Program-made: the position numbers and the translations under genes | Part shown: positions 56,310-63,725 of the stretch, piece after piece | Numbering within the stretch: position 1 is the stretch's first letter | Layout: each line of letters opens with the position of its first letter | From: Burkholderiaceae bacterium | Lineage (GTDB): Bacteria; Pseudomonadota; Gammaproteobacteria; Burkholderiales; Burkholderiaceae_D | NCBI GenBank assembly: GCA_018882935.1 | Contig: VERA01000004.1 | Coordinates: forward strand, 1 to 63,725 | Length of the DNA: 63,725 bases | Direction of reading: 5' to 3' | The notes under the pieces: model-generated | Databases searched by the model: none | What the model saw: only the letters and a program-made list of their open reading frames with translations | Told to the model about the DNA's origin: nothing

Positions 56310-57059
56310 ATGGCCCAACCCCTGATGCTGGTGACCGGTGGTAGCCGCGGAATTGGCGCCGCAACCGTGCTGCTTGCGGCGTCACGCGGCTGGCGTGTTG
56401 CCTTCAGCTACAAAACTAACACTGAGGCCGCAAACGCGGTGGTTGCCAACGCAAAGTCACTCGGTGCCGAGGTGATCGCTTTGCAGACCGATGTGTCGCA
56501 TGAGCCGGAGGTAATGCAGTTGTTTGAAACCGTCGATCGGAAGCTGGGTGCTTTATCTGCGCTGATCAATAACGCTGGCATGTTGGAGCAGCAGATGCGG
56601 CTTGATCAGATGGATCTGGGCCGCTGGCAGCGCGTATTCAGCGCGAATGTGTTTGGTAGTTTTTTGTGCGCCAAACAAGCCATTATGCGGATGTCGACCA
56701 GGCACGGCGGCGCGGGCGGCGTGATTGTCAATGTGTCGTCAGCCGCATCGCGTCTGGGTTCGCCTAACGAGTTTATTGATTATGCTGCGGCCAAGGGGGC
56801 GGTTGATTCCATGACCATCGGCTTGGCGAAAGAGTTGGCGACCGAAGGCATTCGCGTGAATGCGGTACGCCCGGGGCTGATCTACACCGACATACACGCC
56901 TCCGCCGGCGACCCGGGCAGAGTCGATCGGGTGAAGGCGGGTGTGCCGATGCAGCGCGGTGGTACGGCTGAAGAGGTGGCCGAGGCAATTGTTTGGCTCG
57001 CCTCGGCGCAGTCTTCGTATGTGACGGGAACCTTGATGGATGTCACGGGTGGCCGGTGA
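56310..57059 (+). CDS. Short-chain dehydrogenase/reductase
   Basis: The 249-residue classical SDR has the cofactor motif TGGSRGIG (9-16), NNAG (near 88), and the catalytic Ser plus Tyr-x3-Lys in YAAAKGAVD (near 158-162). The end TGTLMDVTGGR closes the fold. Arginine near the cofactor site suggests NADP, but the substrate is unknown; glucose 1-dehydrogenase and FabG-like members look similar. ATG 56310 follows CGGAGG. Confidence 0.9.
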   Translation: MAQPLMLVTGGSRGIGAATVLLAASRGWRVAFSYKTNTEAANAVVANAKSLGAEVIALQTDVSHEPEVMQLFETVDRKLGALSALINNAGMLEQQMRLDQMDLGRWQRVFSANVFGSFLCAKQAIMRMSTRHGGAGGVIVNVSSAASRLGSPNEFIDYAAAKGAVDSMTIGLAKELATEGIRVNAVRPGLIYTDIHASAGDPGRVDRVKAGVPMQRGGTAEEVAEAIVWLASAQSSYVTGTLMDVTGGR

Positions 57060-57092
57060 TTCAAGCTCCCCGCTGAGCTCTCGCGTTCACGT

Positions 57093-59006
57093 TTACTTCA
57101 GTGCCATGCCTAAAAGCATGTCATTCAGTTTCTTGACAAACCCTGCCGGGTCGGTGAGCTGACCGCCCTCAGCCAACAGCGCCTGATCAAATAGGATGCT
57201 GCTCCAGTCATCGAACTTGGCATCTTCGTATTTCAGGCGCTGCACCAGCGGATGATTGGGGTTGATCTCCAGGATTGGTTTACTGTCCGGTGCTTTCTGC
57301 CCCGCCGCTTTCAGCATACGAAGCAGATTGCCCGATAGCTCATTCTCACCCGCGACCAGGCAAGCCGGGGAGTCGGTCAGACGGAAGGTGACACGCACAT
57401 CAGCCGCTTTCGCGTCGAGTGACTTTTTCATCTTTTCGATCAGCTCTTTGTACTCGGTCTGCGTTTCTTCTTTTTGTTTTTTCTCGGATTCATCTTCCAG
57501 CTTGCCGAGATCCAGATCGCCCTTGGCAACTGAAACCAATTGCTTGCCTTCGAACTCGCTGAGGAAAGACAGCATCCATTCATCGACGCGATCGGTCAGT
57601 AGCAGTACCTCAACGCCTTTCTTGCGGAAGATCTCAAGGTGCGGGCTGTTGCGCGCAGCGGTCCAGCTATCAGCCGTGACATAGAAGATTTTGTCTTGTC
57701 CCTCTTTCATGCGCGACACATAGTCTGCCAGTGGGACATTCTGTGTCTCGTTATCATTGTGTGTACTGGCAAAGCGCAGTAGTTTGGCGATGCGGTCTTT
57801 GTTGCCGCTGTCTTCGCCGATACCTTCTTTCAGCACCTGACCAAACTCTTTCCAGAAGCTGTCGTACTTGTCTTTTTTCTCGGACTCATCCGCATTCGCC
57901 AACTCTTCGAGCATACCGAGCACGCGTTTAGTCGAGCCTTCTCGGATCACTTTGACATCACGTGACTCTTGCAGGATTTCACGCGATACATTCAATGGCA
58001 AATCATTCGAATCAATCACACCTTTTACAAAGCGCAGATACATCGGCATTAATTGCTCTGCGTCGTCCATAATGAACACGCGCTTTACATACAACTTGAT
58101 ACCACTACGCTGATTACGATCCCACAGATCAAACGGCGCGCGTGTCGGTATGTAGAGTAGCTGGGTGTATTCGCTGCGGCCTTCGACACGGTTATGTGTC
58201 CAGGTCAGGGGCTCAGCAAAATCATGCGAGACATGCTTGTAAAACTCTTTGTACTGCTCATCAGTGATATCAGACTTACTGCGCGCCCACAAGGCGCTGG
58301 CTTGGTTAATGGTTTCCAGCTCGTCGCGGATCACCATTTCTTTTTTCTCTTCATCCCATTCTTCCTTGCGCATCTGGATCGGCAGGGAGATGTGGTCAGA
58401 GTATTTGCGGATAATCGATCGCAGCTGCCAGGCTGACAGCAGCTCGTCTTCGCCTTCACGCAGATGCAGTGTGACGGTGGTGCCGCGCTGCGGTTTGTCG
58501 ATAGTCTCTATCGTGAAATCGCCTTCGCCGCCAGATTCCCAGCGTACGCCCTGATCAGCGGGCAGGCCTGCGCGCCGTGATTCAACGGTGATCCGGTCGG
58601 CAACGATAAAGCCGGAGTAGAAGCCGACACCAAACTGACCAATCAGCGCAGCATCTTTTTGCTGATCGCCAGAGAGCTTGGAGAAAAATTCTTTGGTACC
58701 GGATTTGGCGATCGTGCCAAGGTGTTCAATCGCTTCTTGTTGGGATAGACCAATACCTTTATCGGTGATGCTGATCGTGCGCGCTTCTTTATCAAAATCA
58801 ATACGGATATCGAGCGCGCTATCGCCCTCGAACAGGCCATCGTTATTGATGGCCTCGAAGCGTAGCTTGTCTGAGGCATCGGAGGCGTTCGAGATCAGCT
58901 CGCGAAGAAAAATTTCTTTGTTGGAGTACAGCGAATGGATCATCAGCTGCAGTAGCTGCTTGACCTCAGCCTGAAAGCCCAGGGTCTGTTTTTCTGCGAC
59001 GGTCAT
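57093..59006 (-). CDS. htpG: Chaperone HtpG (Hsp90)
   Basis: This cytosolic ATP-dependent chaperone matures client proteins under heat stress. The 637-residue protein has the GHKL ATP pocket: [19 protein letters not shown] near 35, DKGIGLS near 85, and [16 protein letters not shown] near 120. The middle domain and C-terminal dimer domain are complete. I could not find a convincing sigma-32 promoter in the divergent region upstream (59007-59163). Confidence 0.97.
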   Translation of the reverse strand: MTVAEKQTLGFQAEVKQLLQLMIHSLYSNKEIFLRELISNASDASDKLRFEAINNDGLFEGDSALDIRIDFDKEARTISITDKGIGLSQQEAIEHLGTIAKSGTKEFFSKLSGDQQKDAALIGQFGVGFYSGFIVADRITVESRRAGLPADQGVRWESGGEGDFTIETIDKPQRGTTVTLHLREGEDELLSAWQLRSIIRKYSDHISLPIQMRKEEWDEEKKEMVIRDELETINQASALWARSKSDITDEQYKEFYKHVSHDFAEPLTWTHNRVEGRSEYTQLLYIPTRAPFDLWDRNQRSGIKLYVKRVFIMDDAEQLMPMYLRFVKGVIDSNDLPLNVSREILQESRDVKVIREGSTKRVLGMLEELANADESEKKDKYDSFWKEFGQVLKEGIGEDSGNKDRIAKLLRFASTHNDNETQNVPLADYVSRMKEGQDKIFYVTADSWTAARNSPHLEIFRKKGVEVLLLTDRVDEWMLSFLSEFEGKQLVSVAKGDLDLGKLEDESEKKQKEETQTEYKELIEKMKKSLDAKAADVRVTFRLTDSPACLVAGENELSGNLLRMLKAAGQKAPDSKPILEINPNHPLVQRLKYEDAKFDDWSSILFDQALLAEGGQLTDPAGFVKKLNDMLLGMALK

Positions 59007-59163
59007 AATTACCTCATTCAGGGGATTAGATTGGCCAGTGCCGGCCGCGGCACGTCAGTGAATAGATAAAAAGCTAATACTTTTCCGGCAGGTGCGGGCG
59101 GCGACACAAAATTCAAGAGCCTGCGCGGTAAAATGCGGCGCGATTTTTATACCGGAGCGCCCT

Positions 59164-59622
59164 ATGTCGATTAATGCCAAGTTGCAGTCCCTGAATATCA
59201 CCCTGCCGGCGGTGGCTACGCCCGCCGCCGCCTACGTGATGTACGTGCAGTCCGGGAATACCGTGTTTATCTCGGGCCATATCGCTAAAAAGGATGGCGC
59301 CCCGTGGGTCGGTCAGCTTGGTCGTGACATGAGCACCGAGCAGGGAAAGCAAGCGGCGCGTACGGTGGCGATTGATTTGATCGCCACGCTTAACGCGGCC
59401 TGCGGCGGCAACTTGGACCGAGTGCGGCGTATTGTCAAGCTGGTCAGTTTGGTGAATTCAACGCCAGAGTTCACTGAGCATCATCTGGTCACCAACGGCT
59501 GCTCGGAGCTGATCGGCGAGGTGTTTGGGGACATTGGTAAGCACGCTCGCTCCGCGTTCGGCGTTGCACAGTTACCCTTGGGTAGCTGTGTAGAGATTGA
59601 GATGATCGCAGAGATCGATTAA
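59164..59622 (+). CDS. RidA/YjgF-family protein
   Basis: The 152-residue protein belongs to the RidA superfamily, whose best-known members hydrolyse reactive enamines and imines. The text YVMYVQSGNTVFISGHIAKK (near 26-45) and GCSELIGEVFGDIGKHARSAFGVAQLPLGSCVEIEMIAEI near the end give the family sheet. The arginine of HARSAFG may be the substrate-binding one. Its length and text match the subgroup of about 150 residues (UK114-like 1), not canonical RidA. ATG 59164 has GGAGCG in front. Confidence 0.9.
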   Translation: MSINAKLQSLNITLPAVATPAAAYVMYVQSGNTVFISGHIAKKDGAPWVGQLGRDMSTEQGKQAARTVAIDLIATLNAACGGNLDRVRRIVKLVSLVNSTPEFTEHHLVTNGCSELIGEVFGDIGKHARSAFGVAQLPLGSCVEIEMIAEID

Positions 59623-59775
59623 GCATAGGCACGACCGTGCTGCTGCTTGATCCACACTAGGCAGTACCTGGCGTCGGCGTTGGGCGGCATCAGGGATGAT
59701 CCGCTTATTTGGGAGTTCGCAAGCATCGACTAACGATTCATAGTGACAATCTGCCCCTTCATCATGGGGAGTGGA

Positions 59776-60936
59776 ATGGTACGAACGCCGGGTCGGTCGC
59801 TTGTATCGTCGCTGCGTATCGGTCCGGCGTGGATAAGTTCGAATATCACGCTGCATGATGATCTCAAGGGTATCGTCAGCGAATTCCATGATCGTGCCGT
59901 GCCAAAGTGCGCGATAGATGCGCTGGAAAAATTGTACGGCAGCGTATACGCATCATTCGCTCACCTGAATTTGACTGATGCACTACCGCAGTTACCGACC
60001 ACCTGGATCGGCTATGAGGGTGGCGAGATCGTCGCGGTGCTACTTTTCTTGGTGCGCTTCGATCAGGTAGTTGTGCTGACGGAGTTGATGTGCCTTGAAC
60101 CCCGTATCGTAGACGCATTTCGTCATGCAGTTCTGGTGCGTTTTGATAGTGTCAATAGCATTCACTTTAATGCAGTCTCACTAACACAGCCACTGACTGC
60201 TGGTCCACAGCAGTCGTACGCTTTTTCCGAAAATTACATCATCACGCTACCGCGCAGCGTCGATCTGTATCGCTCGGCTCTGGGTAAATCAACCCGCAAA
60301 ACTATCAAGGGTTACAGCAATCGCCTGCAGCGGGATTTTTCGGCATTTGTTTGGGAAACATATCAAGCGAATCAAATGCCTTCCCACACGTTGCGCGCGC
60401 TGATCCGGCAGCTGCAAAACTTCAAGCGCGATGGATTGGCCGCGCGTGGCAAGCGCGCGGGGCTATCGAGGCGGGATATCGCACGCATGTTGGTGCTGAT
60501 AAAGGCAGGTGGCTTGGTAGGTATTGCAAGGGTAGGTGAAAGAATTTGTGGCGGATCATTGGCTTGTCGCGTCGGCGATAACTATGTGATGTTATTTTCT
60601 GCGGCGGACCCTTCAATGGCGGCTTACCGACTCGGCATGCTGTGCTGTTTCTGGGCGGTGTGTGACTGTATTCACGCGGGGGCCCGCGAGTGTCACTTGC
60701 TGTGGGGACGATACCAGTACAAGACACAGCTACTCGCGCGGCCGCGCACCTTGCTGCGGCTGACTATCTACCGATCATGGCTACAGATGTGTTTATCACC
60801 GCTGATGGTGATTGGCATGTCTGCTACAGGCGCGCGGTTTCGACTCAGGCGGTGGCTGCTTTTAAAGCAACATCATGAGCCATGGCTCAGCTGGTTGAAA
60901 AAAATGTCGCAACGCGCGGCGAGCTGGTTACGCTAA
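59776..60936 (+). CDS. GNAT-type acyltransferase, CelD/BcsL-like
   Basis: The ~386-residue protein has the two-part arrangement of CelD-like (GNAT_6) proteins. A basic stretch follows a Tyr (SALGKSTRKTIKGYSNRL, near residue 180), and a GNAT core is seen in ERICGGSLACRVGDNYVMLF and the following AADPSMAAYRLGML. The last ~70 residues are basic and aromatic and may associate with the membrane. It could acylate a polymer or lipid-linked sugar. ATG 59776 has GGGGAG four bases upstream; ATG 59743 is possible. PhaC begins 52 nt downstream, suggesting one operon. Confidence 0.7.
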   Translation: MVRTPGRSLVSSLRIGPAWISSNITLHDDLKGIVSEFHDRAVPKCAIDALEKLYGSVYASFAHLNLTDALPQLPTTWIGYEGGEIVAVLLFLVRFDQVVVLTELMCLEPRIVDAFRHAVLVRFDSVNSIHFNAVSLTQPLTAGPQQSYAFSENYIITLPRSVDLYRSALGKSTRKTIKGYSNRLQRDFSAFVWETYQANQMPSHTLRALIRQLQNFKRDGLAARGKRAGLSRRDIARMLVLIKAGGLVGIARVGERICGGSLACRVGDNYVMLFSAADPSMAAYRLGMLCCFWAVCDCIHAGARECHLLWGRYQYKTQLLARPRTLLRLTIYRSWLQMCLSPLMVIGMSATGARFRLRRWLLLKQHHEPWLSWLKKMSQRAASWLR

Positions 60937-60988
60937 ATCGGCTACGCGTTTACGCATCATCTTGCTTGCACTAGAAAATAGAACGTGT

Positions 60989-62785
60989 ATGGGTAATAGT
61001 GTCTCTGTCGATATTAATCCTGTCATAACAGACCGAACCGCCGACGGGCACGATATCAGCCGAATTAATGCTGGAGAAATTGATCAGCCCACGCCAGCTG
61101 ATCGCATGGTGCATGCGCTGATGGGCCGTTTCACCGGATTCCTTTCCCCGGGCAGTATGGCACTCGCCTGGATCGACTGGCTAGTACATTTGTCAGCCTC
61201 GCCAGGCAAGCAGCAGCTGTTGCTGGAGAAAGCCGCAAGAAAGTCGATACGCTTACTGATGTATCTCTCGCGTGGTGTGTCGCATGTAGAGAGCACGCCA
61301 TGTATTCAGCCGCTGTTACAAGATAAACGCTTTATTGGGCCGCAGTGGCAGCGTTGGCCGTTCTGCCTGATTTACCAAAGTTTTTTGATGCAGCAGCAGT
61401 GGTGGCATAACGCCACCACGGGCATTGGTGGTATGTCAGAGCATCATCAGCAGCTGGCATCATTTGCATCGCGGCAGTTGCTCGATTTGGTCTCACCCGT
61501 GAATTTTGTGCTGACGAACCCCGAGGTATTGCATGCCACCTGGCGTGAGGCTGGACAAAATCTTTGGCGCGGTTGGCGCTATTTGTTGGAGGATTGGGAG
61601 CGCGCATTAGGGGGTCATCCGCCTAGCGGTAGCGAGCATTTTCGGCCCGGTATCGAAGTGGCCAACACGCCGGGTCAGGTGGTGTTTCGTAATCACTTGA
61701 TGGAATTGATTCAGTACACACCACAAACCGAGCAAGTATTTCGGCAGCCGCTGTTGTTTGTGCCTGCATGGATCATGAAGTACTACATCCTTGATCTATC
61801 GCCTTCCAATTCGTTAGTACGTTATCTGGTGTCGCGCGGGCATACGGTGTACATGATCTCGTGGCGTAATCCCGATGCCGAGGACCGCGATCTGGGTATG
61901 GACGACTATCTGCGCATGGGTGTGTTAGCAGCGCTGGATGTGGTGCGTCAGCGAGAGGCTGGCGAACAGGTGCAGGCCGTGGGCTATTGTCTTGGCGGCA
62001 CCTTACTCGCTATTTTGGCGAGTTGGTTGGCGCAGCAGCATCGAGATGATGTGTCATCGATCACTTTACTGGCCGCGCAAACCGACTTCACTGAGTCGGG
62101 CGAGTTGCGTCTGTTTATTGATGAGAGCCAGCTCGATTACCTTGACGATGTGATGTGGAGCCAAGGCTATTTAGATAACCGGCAGATGGCGGGTGCATTT
62201 CAGTTATTACGCTCGCGAGATTTGATTTGGTCGCGCGTGCTGAATCACTATCTGCTCGGTCAGCGCGCGCCTATCAATGATCTGATGGCGTGGAATTCAG
62301 ATGCCACGCGTATGCCGTATCGCATGCAGAGCGAGTACCTGCGCCAACTGTTTTTGGGCAATGATCTGTTCGAAGGGCGTTATCGTGTCGATGGTCGGCC
62401 ACTCGCTCTAGGCGATATTCGAGTGCCAAGCTTTGTGGTGGCTACCGAGACCGACCATGTCGCGCCGTGGCGCTCGGTGTACAAGTTGAATCTGGCGGTC
62501 GATGCCGATATGACCTTTCTGCTGACCTCTGGTGGTCATAACGCGGGTATCTGTAGCGAGCCCGGTCATCCGGGTCGATATTTTCGGGTGACGTTACTGC
62601 CGCGAAGTGAGAACTACATCGATCCCGATCGCTGGTGGCGCATCACACCGCCACAACAGGGTTCATGGTGGCCCACCTGGGCGGACTGGCTGGAGCGAGG
62701 GCAAACGCGGCGACCGGCAGTGCCGGTGCATTGTGATGACCTTGAGCTGCCGCACGCTCCCGGCGAGTACGTGCTGATGCGGTAG
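60989..62785 (+). CDS. phaC: Poly(3-hydroxyalkanoate) synthase, class I-like
   Basis: The enzyme polymerises hydroxyacyl-CoA to carbon-storage polyester at granules. The ~598-residue protein has the lipase-like box GYCLGG with nucleophile Cys334, the aspartate in TETDHVAPW (489), and the histidine in SGGHNAG (517). The Asp-His spacing of 28 equals that of the Cupriavidus enzyme as I recall it. The N-terminal region is normal in length. A TTG frame extension to 60962 exists, but ATG 60989 is favoured. No phaA, phaB or phasin gene is adjacent. Confidence 0.9.
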   Translation: MGNSVSVDINPVITDRTADGHDISRINAGEIDQPTPADRMVHALMGRFTGFLSPGSMALAWIDWLVHLSASPGKQQLLLEKAARKSIRLLMYLSRGVSHVESTPCIQPLLQDKRFIGPQWQRWPFCLIYQSFLMQQQWWHNATTGIGGMSEHHQQLASFASRQLLDLVSPVNFVLTNPEVLHATWREAGQNLWRGWRYLLEDWERALGGHPPSGSEHFRPGIEVANTPGQVVFRNHLMELIQYTPQTEQVFRQPLLFVPAWIMKYYILDLSPSNSLVRYLVSRGHTVYMISWRNPDAEDRDLGMDDYLRMGVLAALDVVRQREAGEQVQAVGYCLGGTLLAILASWLAQQHRDDVSSITLLAAQTDFTESGELRLFIDESQLDYLDDVMWSQGYLDNRQMAGAFQLLRSRDLIWSRVLNHYLLGQRAPINDLMAWNSDATRMPYRMQSEYLRQLFLGNDLFEGRYRVDGRPLALGDIRVPSFVVATETDHVAPWRSVYKLNLAVDADMTFLLTSGGHNAGICSEPGHPGRYFRVTLLPRSENYIDPDRWWRITPPQQGSWWPTWADWLERGQTRRPAVPVHCDDLELPHAPGEYVLMR

Positions 62786-62888
62786 CAACTCGCTTGGTGC
62801 GCGGTTACTGGCGCGCAGATAAACGGTACCGTGATCGGCCGTGCGGCTGGGTTACTATCGAGCGTTAATTGCTCGAGTACGTAGCACC

Positions 62889-63725
62889 ATGGCAGAACCA
62901 GAGATCCGCGCCGGCCAATCGATTGAATTGCTGAAGGCGCTGCATATCCTGACGCGAGACGGCAAGATGAATCAGGATAGCCGTCGTAAACTGAAGCAGG
63001 TTTATCACCTGTATCAGTTCATTGAACCGCTGCTACTTCAGCTGAATGAACTGCAGCGCCCTTTTTCGCTGGTGGACCACGGCGCCGGTAAGTCTTACCT
63101 GGGTTTTATTCTGTACGATCTGTTTTTCAAGCAGCACGATAACGGCGCTGTTCTGCATGGTATCGAGCTGCGCGAGGAATTAGTCAGTCGTGCGCGTCAG
63201 CTAGCAGAGCAGCTAGGGTTTGAGCGTATGCGTTTTCACCATGTGTCGGTGGCAGAAGCGATCGCCTCAAACGACCTGCCCGAGCATGTAGAGCTGGTCA
63301 CTGCGCTGCATGCCTGCGACACTGCGACAGATGATGCGATCAGCTTTGCGCTGAACAAGCGCGCACGTTTTATCGTGCTGGTGCCATGTTGTCAGGCGGA
63401 GGTCGCGGCTCAACTACGCAGGGTCAAAGGCCGCGCGCTTGCGCGCGATGCCCTGAGCGAAATCTGGCGTCATCCCCTGCACACCCGTGAATTTGGCAGT
63501 CATCTGACCAACGTACTGCGCTGCCTGCAGCTGGAGGCGCACGGCTACCAGCTCACTGTGACCGAACTGGTGGGTTGGGAGCATTCCATGAAAAACGAGT
63601 TGATCATCGCAACCAACAAGCAATTGCCGGGTCAGCGCGCAGCGCAGCGACTGAAGCAGGTAATAACGGAAACGGGGCTGGAAGACTTGCAGCAGCGCTT
63701 TTGGGTACCCGAGCGAGCCCTGAAC
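62889..63725 (+). CDS. SAM-dependent methyltransferase (Methyltransf_32-like), 3' end cut by window
   Basis: The frame is open from ATG 62889 to the right edge without a stop (279 codons), so the gene is truncated by the window and not broken. The SAM-binding motif I is VDHGAGKSYLGFILYD (near residue 60), followed by motif II GIELREELVSRARQLAEQLG. LHACDTATDDA (near 142) and VLVPCCQ (near 160) match the PF13679-type family found in some tRNA-modifying and unknown methyltransferases. The substrate is not known. Confidence 0.85.
   Translation, partial: MAEPEIRAGQSIELLKALHILTRDGKMNQDSRRKLKQVYHLYQFIEPLLLQLNELQRPFSLVDHGAGKSYLGFILYDLFFKQHDNGAVLHGIELREELVSRARQLAEQLGFERMRFHHVSVAEAIASNDLPEHVELVTALHACDTATDDAISFALNKRARFIVLVPCCQAEVAAQLRRVKGRALARDALSEIWRHPLHTREFGSHLTNVLRCLQLEAHGYQLTVTELVGWEHSMKNELIIATNKQLPGQRAAQRLKQVITETGLEDLQQRFWVPERALN

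Noticed and set aside
59007-59163. Sigma-32 heat-shock promoter for htpG
   Set aside because: No CTTGAA / CCCCAT pair with proper spacing was found on the minus strand.

Overview
The window reads as a chromosomal segment of a Betaproteobacterium, most likely Burkholderiales, with moderate GC (low to mid 50s by eye). The support is in gene content and order: sbp/cysTWA/cysB, trxA-rho-rpmE2, a short coiled-coil gene with zapA, 6S RNA and an EVE-domain gene, an E3 subunit that carries its own lipoyl domain beside aceE and aceF, a PHA synthase, and an AddAB-like nuclease pair. No phage, IS element, CRISPR array or plasmid function is visible. The genus cannot be fixed from what is visible.

Layout. 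1-3.7 kb: the 3' part of pepN, then fbp and tRNA-Thr(CGT). 3.8-4.6 kb: a small Phd/RelE-type toxin-antitoxin module followed by tandem and inverted repeats. 4.6-11.0 kb (minus strand): sulfate uptake (sbp, an OprP-like porin, cysT, cysW, cysA) ending in the regulator cysB. 11.3-15.3 kb: 1-Cys peroxiredoxin, a Tat-exported serine hydrolase, an acyl-CoA synthetase. 15.4-17.9 kb: two paralogous genes of unknown function, AT-richer than their surroundings, each behind the same 56-nt leader that contains an hrp-box-like (HrpL/ECF sigma) promoter. 18-24.4 kb: MFS transporter, serC, an unrecognised gene, a MATE exporter and an ArnT-like glycosyltransferase. 24.4-26.6 kb: rpmE2, rho, trxA. 26.9-32.9 kb: AddB-like and AddA-like helicase-nuclease pair. 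33-34.3 kb: ZapB-like protein, ZapA, 6S RNA, EVE protein. 34.3-45.5 kb: matB, lgt, ilvD, cytochrome c, amino-acid binding protein, dadA, holC, prlC, folD. 45.8-51.9 kb: pyruvate dehydrogenase complex aceE-aceF-lpdA. 52-63.7 kb: argD, an AscD-type reductase, an SDR epimerase, a 12-bp minisatellite, a spermidine-synthase-like protein, an SDR, htpG, a RidA-family protein, a CelD-type GNAT protein, phaC and a truncated methyltransferase.

Most of the window is housekeeping metabolism. The part most likely to be new biology is the paralogous pair at 15.5-17.9 kb. The first copy carries the motif set of the TraB/TIKI/ChaN-like fold (GEKH, E, RDxxMA, GAAH). The second has lost both histidine motifs and looks like a pseudoenzyme. 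Both share a Ser/Thr/Asn-rich N-terminus, the motif GLPDQPDR, and the hrp-box-like promoter. Together these suggest a co-regulated pair of secreted, effector-like proteins. No secretion apparatus lies in the window, so this remains a hypothesis.

All calls come from reading sequence and translations. No database search was run.
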